DNA from: JBBEAM01 sp040882845
Lineage (GTDB): Bacteria > Pseudomonadota > Alphaproteobacteria > Kiloniellales > DSM-21159
Assembly: GCA_040882845.1 (NCBI GenBank)
Contig: JBBEAM010000001.1
Span: 124,001 to 188,000 of the forward strand
DNA length: 64,000 bases
Reading direction: 5' to 3'
Both the position numbers and the translations under genes were made by a program. The notes beneath the pieces were generated by a model. It had not been told where the DNA came from. It ran no database searches and worked only from the letters and a program-made list of their open reading frames with translations. Of this stretch, positions 7,610 to 16,826 are shown piece after piece. Within the stretch, counting starts at the first letter, position 1; every line of letters begins with the position of its first letter.

Positions 7610-8932
7610 ATGAGTTACGAGCTCATCGCCATCCTGATGTTCTCCTCGATGATGCTGCTGCTGCTGACCGGGCAGCGGGTGTTCGGGGTGATCGGCTTCG
7701 TCGCCGCCGCCTCCTCGGTGCTGCTGTGGGGCGACGGCGGTTTCGAGATGCCCTTCAACGCCAGCTTCGTGCTGCTGAACTGGTATCCGCTGCTGACCCT
7801 GCCGCTGTTCATCTACATGGGCTACATGCTGTCGGAATCCGGCATCGCCAGCGATCTCTACCGGATGTTTCACGTCTGGGCGGGACCGGTGCGCGGCGGT
7901 CTGGCGATCGGCACCATCGGCCTGATGGTGGCGATCTCGGCGATGAACGGCCTCAGCGTCGCCGGCATGGCGATCGGCGCCAGCATCGCCCTGCCGGAGA
8001 TGCTGCGCCGCGGCTACGACAAGATCATGGTCACCGGCGTGATCCAGGCCGGCAGCTCGCTCGGCATTTTGGTGCCGCCGAGCGTGGTGCTGGTGCTCTA
8101 TGGCATGATCGCCCGCCAGCCGGTCGGCCAGCTCTGGCTGGCCGGGGTCTTCCCAGGACTGATGCTGGCCGGGCTGTTCGTCGCCTACATCGCCATCCGC
8201 TGCGCGATCCAGCCCAGGCTCGGACCGCCGCTGCCGCCCGAGGAACGCAATGTCGGCTGGCCGGAGAAGCTGCGCCTGCTCAGCGCCGGGATTCTGCCGC
8301 TGCTGATCTTCTTCTCGATGACCGGGCTGTTCCTGATGGGGGTGACCAGCCTGGTCGAGAGCTCGGCGGTCGGCGCCGCGGCCGCGACCGTCGCCGCCAT
8401 CGTCAAGCGCCGCATGACCAGGTCGGTGATCGAGGAGACGGTGCGCAAGACCCTGGCGATCAGCTGCATGTTCATGTGGATCATCCTGGCGGCGCTCTGC
8501 TTCGGCGCGGTCTTCGATGGCCTGGGCGCGGGCAAGGCGCTGCAGGCGCTGTTCGTCGAGCGCTGGTCGCTCGACCCCTGGACCATCCTGATCATGATGC
8601 AGCTGTCCTATCTGCTGATGGGGATGTTCCTCGACGATACCGCGATGCTGGTGATCGTCGCGCCGCTCTACGTGCCGCTGGTGATCCTGCTCGGCTTCGA
8701 TCCGGTGTGGTACGGCGTGCTCTACACCATCACCTGCCAGATCGCCTACATGACGCCGCCCTTCGGCTACAATCTTTTCCTGATGCGGGCGATGGCGCCG
8801 CCGGAGGTGACCCTGGCCGACATCTACCGCTCGATCGTGCCCTTCGTCCTGGTGATGTTGCTCGGCCTCGCCCTGGTGATGATCTTTCCGCAGATAGCTC
8901 TCTGGCTGCCCAGCCTGTACTATGGCCGATGA
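7610..8932 (+). CDS. TRAP transporter large permease (DctM family)
   Basis: Main transmembrane subunit of the TRAP carrier, which couples solute import to a sodium gradient. The 440-residue protein has the usual 11-12 hydrophobic segments with the conserved GSSLGILVPPSVVLVLYG and YMTPPFGYNLF loops that hold substrate and sodium sites. It follows DctQ by 7 bp and ends 119 bp before dctP. Confidence 0.93.
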   Translation: MSYELIAILMFSSMMLLLLTGQRVFGVIGFVAAASSVLLWGDGGFEMPFNASFVLLNWYPLLTLPLFIYMGYMLSESGIASDLYRMFHVWAGPVRGGLAIGTIGLMVAISAMNGLSVAGMAIGASIALPEMLRRGYDKIMVTGVIQAGSSLGILVPPSVVLVLYGMIARQPVGQLWLAGVFPGLMLAGLFVAYIAIRCAIQPRLGPPLPPEERNVGWPEKLRLLSAGILPLLIFFSMTGLFLMGVTSLVESSAVGAAAATVAAIVKRRMTRSVIEETVRKTLAISCMFMWIILAALCFGAVFDGLGAGKALQALFVERWSLDPWTILIMMQLSYLLMGMFLDDTAMLVIVAPLYVPLVILLGFDPVWYGVLYTITCQIAYMTPPFGYNLFLMRAMAPPEVTLADIYRSIVPFVLVMLLGLALVMIFPQIALWLPSLYYGR

Positions 8933-9002
8933 TAAGAAAAAAAACTCCTGAGCCGCCGGGGCGCCATTTTCGAGTTCGTTCCGCCAGCGCGGAATGAAGC
9001 TG

Positions 9003-9023
9003 CGGCGCGGGAAAACCGCGCCG
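9003..9023 (+). other. Intercistronic hairpin between dctM and dctP
   Basis: A perfect 8-bp GC stem (CGGCGCGG / CCGCGCCG) with a GAAAA loop sits between the permease and binding-protein genes, just ahead of the AAGGGAGA ribosome site. There is no T-run, so it is not a canonical terminator. It may act as a processing or stabilising element that raises expression of the binding protein. Confidence 0.55.
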
Positions 9024-9051
9024 GATTATTTGAACAAGGGAGACTTCTGAC

Positions 9052-10107
9052 ATGAATCAACGACGCGACTTTCTCAAGAAGACCGCACTGGCCGGCGCCG
9101 GCGTCGCCGCCGCCTCGACCTTTCCCGCGCCCTATGTGAAGGCGCAAAGCACGATCAAGTGGCGCCTGCAGACCTATGCCGGCCCGGCCCTGGGCGAACA
9201 TGTCATCAAGCCCTCGATCGACTCTTTCAACAAGATCGCCAACGGCGAGATGGAGATCGAGCTGTACTACGCCGATCAGCTGGTGCCCACCGGCGAGCTG
9301 TTCCGCGCCATGCAGCAGGGCACCATCGACGCGGTGCAGAGCGACGACGACTCCATCGCGGCGCCGGTCGACATCTCGGTGTTCGGCGGTTACTTCCCCT
9401 TCGCCACCCGCTACAGCCTCGACGTGCCGGTGCTGTTCGAGCAGTACGGCCTGAAGGAAATCTGGGAGGAGGCCTACGGCGAGGTCGAGGGCGTCAAGTG
9501 GCTGAGCGCCGGGGCCTGGGATCCCTGTCATTTCAATACCGTCAACCCGATCCGCAGCCTCGAGGACATGAAGGGCCTGCGGGTCTTCACCTTCCCCACG
9601 GCCGGCCGTTTCCTGTCGCGCTTCGGCGTGGTGCCGGTGACCCTGCCCTGGGAAGACATCGAGGTCGCGGTGCAGACCGGCGAGCTCGACGGCATCGCCT
9701 GGTCGGGCATCACCGAGGACTACACCGTCGGCTGGGCCGACGTGACCAACTACTTCCTCACCAACAACATCTCCGGCGCCTGGTGCGGCTCCTACTTCGC
9801 CAATCAGGAACGCTGGGACGAGCTGCCCGAGCATCTGAAGGAGCTGTTCAAGGTCTGCATGGACTCCTCGCACTACTACCGCCAGCACTGGTACTGGGGC
9901 GGCGAGGCCGACCTGCGGGTCAACGGCACCAAGCTCGAGCTGACCTCGATCCCCGACGAGGAGTGGGCCCAGGTCGAGGCCGAGGCCGAGAAGTTCTGGG
10001 AGGAGATTGCCGCCGAGAGCGACCGCACCAAGCGGGTGATCGAGATCTTCAAGGAATACGCGCGGGTGATGCGGGCGGCCGGCAAGCCCTACCGCTACAA
10101 CGTCTGA
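9052..10107 (+). CDS. TRAP transporter substrate-binding protein (DctP family, TakP-like)
   Basis: Periplasmic solute receptor for the dctQM permease. The N-terminus MNQRRDFLKKTALAGAG is a twin-arginine signal, with cleavage near VKAQS, so the protein is probably exported folded. The body has the DctP pattern GELFRAMQQGTIDAVQ, LEDMKGLRVFTFPTAG and VAVQTGELDGIAWSG; the Arg in LRVF is the position that usually pairs with a substrate carboxylate. Sequence style (long C-terminal helix, WYWGGEADLRVNG) is closest to the 2-oxoacid-binding TakP group; the actual ligand is inference. Confidence 0.9.
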   Translation: MNQRRDFLKKTALAGAGVAAASTFPAPYVKAQSTIKWRLQTYAGPALGEHVIKPSIDSFNKIANGEMEIELYYADQLVPTGELFRAMQQGTIDAVQSDDDSIAAPVDISVFGGYFPFATRYSLDVPVLFEQYGLKEIWEEAYGEVEGVKWLSAGAWDPCHFNTVNPIRSLEDMKGLRVFTFPTAGRFLSRFGVVPVTLPWEDIEVAVQTGELDGIAWSGITEDYTVGWADVTNYFLTNNISGAWCGSYFANQERWDELPEHLKELFKVCMDSSHYYRQHWYWGGEADLRVNGTKLELTSIPDEEWAQVEAEAEKFWEEIAAESDRTKRVIEIFKEYARVMRAAGKPYRYNV

Positions 10108-10130
10108 CGCGGTTGCTCCAATCGTTCGGA

Positions 10131-10160
10131 AGGCCCGCTCCTGAAGGGGCGGGCCTTTTC
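10131..10160 (+). terminator. Rho-independent terminator of the dctQMP operon
   Basis: GGCCCGCTCC / GGGGCGGGCC (10 bp with one G-U pair) around a TGAA loop, followed by TTTTC. It falls 24 bp after the binding-protein stop and just before the convergent methyltransferase gene. Confidence 0.85.
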
Positions 10161-10165
10161 TTCGT

Positions 10166-10894
10166 TCAGCGCGCCAGAACGATGATCTCCGGCTTGTCTT
10201 CGCCAAGCGGGCTCTTGTCCCAGTCGCCGTACCAGGCGACCTCGGTGAAACCGGCCCGCTCCAGCAGCGCCGCCAGCTCCGATTGGGTGACGAAGCGCAG
10301 GGTTGAGGGCGCGGTGAGCTCCGTGCCGTCGGCGAAGCGGGTGCGGGTCTCGAAGGTGACGAAGCGGTCCTCCGCCGAGGTCAGCACCCAGCGGGCCTCG
10401 ACGGGACCGAGCTCCGGGTGCTCCACAGTCTCGCTATCGTCCTCGGTCCAGGCCTCCCACTCCCGCGCCGCCGGGTTGCGGGTCTCGAAGGCGAGGGTGC
10501 CGCCCTCGGCCAGATGGCGCTTGAGGTTGACGAGAACCGCCAGGATCTCCGCGTCCTCGAGGAAGACCTGGAAGACGTGACCGGTCATGACGATCAGGTC
10601 GAAGCGCGCGGCCAGGTCGAGGGTATCGGCGAAGCCCTCCACCCAGGCGATCTTCCCGGCCTCGGGCTTGCGCCGCGCTTCGTCCAGCATCGCCGCCGCG
10701 GGATCGACGCCCGTGACCTTGTGCCCGCGCGCCGCCAGCGCGCAGGCCAGCCGCCCGGTGCCGCAACCCACCTCGAGCACGCGCTTGGGCGCCGCGCCCG
10801 CCAGCTCGACGTAGAAGGGCGCGTCGGCGCCGAAGTCATTGAAGAGGTCGTAGACCGCGGCGAGGCGCGGATCGGTGAAGATCTTGTCGGGCAT
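10166..10894 (-). CDS. Class I SAM-dependent methyltransferase
   Basis: A 242-residue methyltransferase. Motif I reads VLEVGCGTGRLACALAARG, followed by VTGVDPAAAMLDEARRK and FDLIVMTGHVFQVFLED, typical of the small-molecule methyltransferase_25 type group. The start at ATG 10894 (MPDKIFTDPRLAAVYD) is where homologues begin; the frame extends 12 codons further upstream without support. It is divergent from argG. The substrate cannot be predicted. Confidence 0.85.
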   Translation of the reverse strand: MPDKIFTDPRLAAVYDLFNDFGADAPFYVELAGAAPKRVLEVGCGTGRLACALAARGHKVTGVDPAAAMLDEARRKPEAGKIAWVEGFADTLDLAARFDLIVMTGHVFQVFLEDAEILAVLVNLKRHLAEGGTLAFETRNPAAREWEAWTEDDSETVEHPELGPVEARWVLTSAEDRFVTFETRTRFADGTELTAPSTLRFVTQSELAALLERAGFTEVAWYGDWDKSPLGEDKPEIIVLAR

Positions 10895-10973
10895 GGCTCG
10901 TTCCACGGTGAGCGACGCGGCAAGATACATCGGCCGCCGCGCCGCCAGTAGTCTTTCGTCCCGCGCCCCGTCC

Positions 10974-11001
10974 TTGCCCCGGGCGGCGCAATGCCTATAC
11001 T
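10974..11001 (+). promoter_or_regulatory. Sigma-70 type promoter for argG
   Basis: TTGCCC (10974-10979), 16-base spacer, TATACT (10996-11001), about 30 bases before the argG ATG. Ribosome site CGAGAGG follows. Confidence 0.55.
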
Positions 11002-11031
11002 CCGCGCCGAATTCCAGACCCGAGAGGCCCC

Positions 11032-12239
<1,208 letters not shown>

Positions 12240-12243
<4 letters not shown>

Positions 12244-13082
12244 GCGACGGCTCGAGGGACGGCCGGGCGCAGGATTTGCACGCCCGGGTCCTGGAGCAGC
12301 TGCAGCGCGGCCTCGCGGCGCCCGGTGGAACGCCGGCGCAGAAGCTGCAGCACACCCTGCGGCTGCTTGCCAAGTACCGCTCGGTGCTGATCAGCAACAC
12401 CCTGGTCCAGCAAGCCGGCAAGAGCGTCCAGGGCGGTCCCTTCAAGGGCATGGAGTTTCTCGGCAGCGTCACCGAGGGCTGCACCGCGCCGAAGCTGCTG
12501 GGCTGCTACGAGTCGGAGCTGCAGCCGCACATCAAGGGGGCGATCCGCCGCGGCTACGACCGGGTGGTCAACATCGGTTCGGCGGAGGGCTACTACGCCG
12601 TCGGCATGGCGCTGCGCCTGCCCGAGGCCGAGGTGCGCGCCTACGACATCGACGAGAAGGCCCAGGCGGCCTGCCGCAAGCTGGCCGAGCGCAACGGCGT
12701 CTCCGCGCGCGTCAAGATTGGCGGCGAGTTTCGCGGCGAGGACTTCGACGCCCTGGCGGAGGAAGGCGGGCGCAACCTTGTGCTCTGCGACATCGAGGGG
12801 GCCGAGCGCGACCTGCTCGATCCCGACCGCTTCCCGGGGCTGAAGTCCCTCGACATCGTCGTCGAGCTGCACGACGTCATCGACCGCGGCATCTCCCGCA
12901 CGGTGGTCGAGCGCTTCGCGGAAAGCCATGAGGTGGTGGTGGTGCCGCACGGCCTCCCCAAGGCGGAGCTGCCGCTGTTCTTTCAGGGGATCGACAATCT
13001 CGACCGTCTGATCGCGGTCTGGGAATGGCGCAGCGGCCCGACCCCCTGGGCGGTGATGCTGACCCGCGCGGCTGCGGACTGA
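12240..13082 (+). CDS. FkbM-like / class I methyltransferase
   Basis: A 280-residue protein starting in the ATGA overlap with argG. It contains a Rossmann SAM site written as VVNIGSAEGYYAVGMALRLPEAEV, an acidic AYDID strand, and NLVLCDIEGAERDLL, which resembles FkbM-type and L11-like methyltransferases. The same frame is open upstream across argG, but that part is a shadow. Substrate is unknown; coupling to argG does not by itself imply an arginine role. Confidence 0.75.
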
Positions 13083-13089
13083 TCGGCGG

Positions 13090-13797
13090 TCAGTGGATCC
13101 CGGCCGGCAGGGGGCTGACGCCGAAGATCACGCCGTGGGCGCCGAGCATCACCGCGAAGAGAATCAAGCCGAGCAGCGGACGCCACCAGCCGAGTCCGGC
13201 CCAGTCCATCTCCGTGCGGCCGGACAGCAGGGCGGCGAAGGGAAGCGTCGAGGTGGTCAGCTTAATTGGCCCCCAGGCGGCGCCGAGCGTCGCCTCGCGG
13301 CGATGGTCGATGTGCCACATTCCCCCTAGGGAAAGTACCAGGATTCCGCCCATCAGGATGGCGCTGGCGGCGTCGCCCCGGACCAGCAGATGGCTGGCCG
13401 CCCAGAGCGCGGTGCCCCAGAGGAAGGGATGGCGGGTCACCCGCAGGATGCCCGGCGCCGGGTTGAGCTCGTCGCCGGCGGCACTTTCGAAGCCGGCCAG
13501 GGTCGGGCTGCGGGTGGTGATCCCGGCGACCACCAGAATGAAAGCGAAAGGCATGACGATCAGCGGAACCCAGCGCAGCCCGGGGGTCACCGGCCAAAGC
13601 TCCAGATAGGGCGCGCCGCCGTAGGCGAAGACCATCCAGACGAAGGCGACGGCGACCACCAGCGAGTAGAGGCCGCGGAAGCGTCCCTCGCCGTAGCGCT
13701 GCACCAGGGTGCCGCGCAGCTGCAGGCTGGACAGCAGGAAGTGGGCGCCCACGAAGAGCACCGTCGCCGCCAGAAGCTCGTTGAGGCCGTTCAGCAT
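13090..13797 (-). CDS. NnrU family membrane protein
   Basis: A 235-residue integral membrane protein with about six hydrophobic segments. The blocks HFLLSS, GEGRFRGLYSLVVAVAFVWMVFAYG and RVTRHPFLWGTALWAASHLLVRGD are characteristic of NnrU, a family first seen beside nitrite/nitric oxide reductase genes and related to isoprenylcysteine methyltransferase-like and NnrU/ZIS-type proteins. No denitrification gene is nearby, so the role here is open. Confidence 0.88.
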   Translation of the reverse strand: MLNGLNELLAATVLFVGAHFLLSSLQLRGTLVQRYGEGRFRGLYSLVVAVAFVWMVFAYGGAPYLELWPVTPGLRWVPLIVMPFAFILVVAGITTRSPTLAGFESAAGDELNPAPGILRVTRHPFLWGTALWAASHLLVRGDAASAILMGGILVLSLGGMWHIDHRREATLGAAWGPIKLTTSTLPFAALLSGRTEMDWAGLGWWRPLLGLILFAVMLGAHGVIFGVSPLPAGIH

Positions 13798-13876
13798 GAG
13801 CGGAACTCTATGCGGCGCTTCGCGCCGGGTCCAGCGGGCAGTGGCGCCGCTGCCGGGCGCATGCTAGAGAGCGCCG

Positions 13877-14182
13877 ATGACCCAGAGAAAAGACCCCCAG
13901 GACAAGCTCGATCCCGTGGCCCAGACCATCCTCGATCTGCTGGCGGCGGAGGCAGCGGGCAAGACCATCGCGCCGGCCGATGCCGCACGGGCCTTCTACA
14001 AGGACCGGCGCAAAGCCGGCGATCCGGCGGATGGCTGGCGCGGCTACATGAACGCCGCCAATCAGCAGGCGCTGCACCTGGCGCGGGCCGGGCGTATCGA
14101 GATCCTGCGGCGCGGCGAGGTGCAGGATCCGCACAAGCCGATCAAGGGCCTGCTGCGCCTGCGGCTGCCCGAGAAAACCTAA
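13877..14182 (+). CDS. DUF3253 domain protein
   Basis: A 101-residue basic protein with the DUF3253 pattern: an N-terminal helix (AQTILDLLAAEAAGKTIAPADAARAF), then WRGYMNAANQQALHLARAGRIEILRRGE, a winged-helix-like strand pair, and a PIKGLLRLRLP end. Such proteins look like small DNA-binding domains; function is not established. It ends in a 4-bp convergent overlap with folD. Confidence 0.82.
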   Translation: MTQRKDPQDKLDPVAQTILDLLAAEAAGKTIAPADAARAFYKDRRKAGDPADGWRGYMNAANQQALHLARAGRIEILRRGEVQDPHKPIKGLLRLRLPEKT

Positions 14183-15075
14183 AACGCGGGTTCCGTCACG
14201 CCGTTCTGGCGGCAGGCCGCGGTCACGGTGTTGGCCAGCAGGCAGGCGATGGTCATCGGTCCGACTCCGCCGGGCACCGGCGTGATCGCGCCGGCCACGG
14301 TCTTCGCGGTCTCGAAATCCACGTCGCCGACCAGCTTGCCCTTGCCGCCTTCCTGTTCCGGCGGCAGGCGGTTGATGCCGACGTCGATCACCGCGGCGCC
14401 CGGCTTGACCCAGGAGCCCTCGATCATCCCCGGGCGCCCGACCGCGGCGATCAGGATGTCGGCCTCGCGGCAGACGCCGGGCAGGTCCCGGGTGCGGCTG
14501 TGGGCGACGGTGACCGTGCAGTTGTCGCCGAGCAGCAGCTGCGCCATCGGCTTGCCGACGATGTTGGAGCGGCCGACCACCACGGCGTTTTTGCCGGAGA
14601 GGTCGCCGAGGGTGTCGCGCAGCAGCAGCAGGCAGCCGAGCGGCGTACAGGGCACCATGGCCGACGTGTCGCCGGTCGACAGGCGCCCGACATTTATGAC
14701 GTGAAAACCGTCGACATCCTTGTCCGGGTCGATCGCGGAAAGAACCTTCTGCGCGTCGATCTGCTTGGGCAGGGGAAGCTGGACCAGTATGCCGTGGACG
14801 CTCTCGTCGGCATTGAGCTGTTCGACCAGCTTGAGCAGTTCGGCCTCGCCGGTGCTTTCGTCGAGCTTGTGCTCGAAGGAGTTCATGCCGGCCTCGAGAG
14901 TCTGCTTGCCCTTGGAGCGGACGTAGACCTGGCTCGCCGGATCCTCGCCGACCAGCACCACCGCCAGTCCGGGAGTCAGGCCGCGCTCCGCCTTCAGGGT
15001 CTCCACTTCCTTTGCCACCCGCTTGCGCAGGCCGGCCGCGAAGGCCTTGCCGTCGATGATCGCCGCTTCCGCCAT
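14179..15075 (-). CDS. folD: Bifunctional methylenetetrahydrofolate dehydrogenase/cyclohydrolase
   Basis: Interconverts methylene-, methenyl- and formyl-tetrahydrofolate in one-carbon metabolism (NADP-linked). The substrate motif YVRSKGK with the catalytic Lys, the LVQLPLPKQID signature and the nucleotide loop VVVGRSNIVGKP are all present. The C-terminal signature PVPGGVGPMTIACLL is intact. Length 298 aa is normal. Confidence 0.96.
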   Translation of the reverse strand: MAEAAIIDGKAFAAGLRKRVAKEVETLKAERGLTPGLAVVLVGEDPASQVYVRSKGKQTLEAGMNSFEHKLDESTGEAELLKLVEQLNADESVHGILVQLPLPKQIDAQKVLSAIDPDKDVDGFHVINVGRLSTGDTSAMVPCTPLGCLLLLRDTLGDLSGKNAVVVGRSNIVGKPMAQLLLGDNCTVTVAHSRTRDLPGVCREADILIAAVGRPGMIEGSWVKPGAAVIDVGINRLPPEQEGGKGKLVGDVDFETAKTVAGAITPVPGGVGPMTIACLLANTVTAACRQNGVTEPAF

Positions 15076-15171
15076 CTGCCTTTTCCCCTCGTTTTCCGGT
15101 TCCCAGCAAGCTGCCGCAAGTCTTTGCGCCGCCGCCGATCTCCGCCTGCCTCGCAGCGCCGATTTCCGCCC

Positions 15172-15492
15172 TTATACCGACGCCGTTGCCGCCTCGAGAC
15201 GCCGCCGCAGCGCTGCGTCGGCCTCGGCAATCTCCAGGGTCTTCAGGCGCGCCGTCCGCCCGGCGACGATGGCGAGCCGGCTTTTCGGCAGCTCCCAGGC
15301 CTTGGCCAGCAGCGCGATCGCGGCGGCGTTGGCCTTGCCGTCTTCCGGCGGCGCGGTAACCTTCACCTTCACAACGCGGCGTTCGCCGGCCAGAGACTCG
15401 ATCCCGGCGATGGCGTTCCGGCCGGCGCCGGGCTGCAGCTTGAGCCCGACCAGCAGCCGCCCCTGCGTCAGCTGAAAAGGCGAGTCCGCCAC
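15172..15492 (-). CDS. DUF167 (YggU) family protein
   Basis: A 106-residue member of the YggU/DUF167 family, small cytoplasmic alpha/beta proteins of unknown role. The family signature KVKVTAPPEDGKANAAAIALLAKAW is seen in the middle, preceded by LQPGAGRNAIAG. It lies 4 bp downstream of yggT, the standard yggT-yggU order, so the two are one operon. Confidence 0.9.
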   Translation of the reverse strand: MADSPFQLTQGRLLVGLKLQPGAGRNAIAGIESLAGERRVVKVKVTAPPEDGKANAAAIALLAKAWELPKSRLAIVAGRTARLKTLEIAEADAALRRRLEAATASV

Positions 15493-15496
15493 GCGC

Positions 15497-15790
15497 CTAC
15501 TGGAGCAGCGCGGGGGCGAGGTCGCGAACCAGCAGGTTCTGGATGAAAATCAGCAGCAGGATCAGAATCACCGGCGAGACGTCGATGCCGCCGAGGTTGG
15601 GCACGATGCGGCGGAGCGGCCGCAGCGCCGGCTCGGTGATCCGATGCAGGAAGTCGCCGAGGGTATAGACGAAGCGATTGGTGGTGTTGATCACGTTGAA
15701 GGCGACCAGCCACGACAGCACCGCCATCGCGATCAACAGCCAGATATAGATGTCGATGATCATGCTGATCAGCGAAATGATGGCGTACAT
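15497..15790 (-). CDS. YggT family membrane protein
   Basis: A 97-residue integral membrane protein with hydrophobic segments at residues 3-28 and 65-88 and the intervening motif FVYTLGDFLHRITEPALRPLRR, the YggT signature. Family members are linked to cell division site or osmotic functions in some bacteria. The ATG at 15790 fits the family start; the open frame further upstream is not coding. A promoter is visible at 15825-15853. Confidence 0.9.
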   Translation of the reverse strand: MYAIISLISMIIDIYIWLLIAMAVLSWLVAFNVINTTNRFVYTLGDFLHRITEPALRPLRRIVPNLGGIDVSPVILILLLIFIQNLLVRDLAPALLQ

Positions 15791-15824
15791 CGGCGCGCGA
15801 ACCCCTTGTTTTTCTTCAGCGACA

Positions 15825-15853
15825 GCTATACCTGCGCGGCCATCGCGCAGCAA
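15825..15853 (-). promoter_or_regulatory. Sigma-70 type promoter for yggT-yggU
   Basis: Minus strand TTGCTG (15853-15848), 17-base spacer, TATAGC (15830-15825), 35 bases before the yggT ATG. Confidence 0.5.
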
Positions 15854-15887
15854 GCCCGCCGCCGCGGCGAGGGCGGCGGCAGCAATC

Positions 15888-15916
15888 TTGACAAGCCGGA
15901 CCGGGCTCACCATTAT
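15888..15916 (+). promoter_or_regulatory. Sigma-70 promoter for tRNA-Ala
   Basis: TTGACA (15888-15893), exactly 17 bases, CATTAT (15911-15916). It points towards the tRNA, which starts 88 bases downstream, and no other plus-strand gene intervenes. Confidence 0.65.
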
Positions 15917-16003
15917 CCGCCGCGCTTCGCAAGGTAGGTGGGGGTGCGCCCCCGCCACGCCAAGCCGAATTCGGTCCGCCCAAAGGGCCGCGCAGTCTGG
16001 ATC

Positions 16004-16079
<76 letters not shown>

Positions 16080-16826
16080 GGTTATCTTATTGTTTTCATT
16101 CACTTTTCACCAGTTTGTCTGAGGCGAATCGAGTTCACCGGCCCGCATTCTTTGGGTCTATTGGCGCTATTGACTGGCTGCCTATTAGCGAAAAGAGACA
16201 CTAGCGCTAAAGGCGAAATCACTGGGACGTTTCCGGGGCTTACTGGCGATGCTGGTTGCAGTTCCGAATCTTTCTCGAACCACCAGCCAGTCCAGAGGTA
16301 TCTCGCTCCACGTTATTACCATGCCGAAAGCCCCGGGTTTTCGGGCCTCTCAGGCTTAGATGAGTCGCGCATCGCGGTTCGGAGACCGCGGAAAGGGACC
16401 CCAATACGCGCCGCGTCTCAATTGGTACATTTCGCAGCCATACTTCTAGGGCTGGCTCACGCTCCTGCAGGGGTATCGATCGGCTAGCAATTCCGATCGC
16501 CGAGGTCCACTTCAACCTTCCCATTTCGTCTCTTCAAAGTGTGACGAGGACCGATCAGCCAACGAGCTTCTGGTCATTGAGTGGTGACTGAGGCCATCCG
16601 GAGTGGCTGCGGCTTTGAGCAAAGAATTACGCACTTTGCCTGGGCAACCGAGAGGTTAGCCGGCGCAGCCAGAGCCGTGACTACTACAGCAACGTATCGG
16701 AAAGTTTTGCAATATGGATCGGAATACGATACGACATTGTTAATGTCATATCAACCGCAAAGCCTCACCCACAGCCTCTTCTAGCGGTTGGCATCGGGTG
16801 AACGCTTCGATTAAAGGGAGGTTCTG
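16080..16826 (+). other. Non-coding, lower-GC stretch after the tRNA
   Basis: About 750 bases with no convincing gene: short frames exist on both strands but lack ribosome sites, family motifs or the codon bias of the region. GC is visibly below the upstream chromosome. Near the right end are inverted repeats (16693-16733 and 16733-16747) and a ribosome site for the next gene. I did not find a second copy of the tRNA 3' end by eye. Confidence 0.55.
16693..16747. promoter_or_regulatory. Inverted repeats upstream of the aminotransferase operon (possible operator)
   Basis: CGTATCG (16693-16699) and its reverse complement CGATACG (16727-16733) are separated by 27 bases, and abut a second inverted repeat GACATT-GTT-AATGTC (16733-16747). 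They lie about 80 bases before the TTG start at 16827, where an IclR-type regulator (the one at 21404) could act. The binding assignment is inference. Confidence 0.4.

Noticed and set aside
13390..15546. A 718-codon plus-strand frame over NnrU and folD
   Set aside because: It is antisense to two well-supported minus-strand genes and has no recognisable domain.
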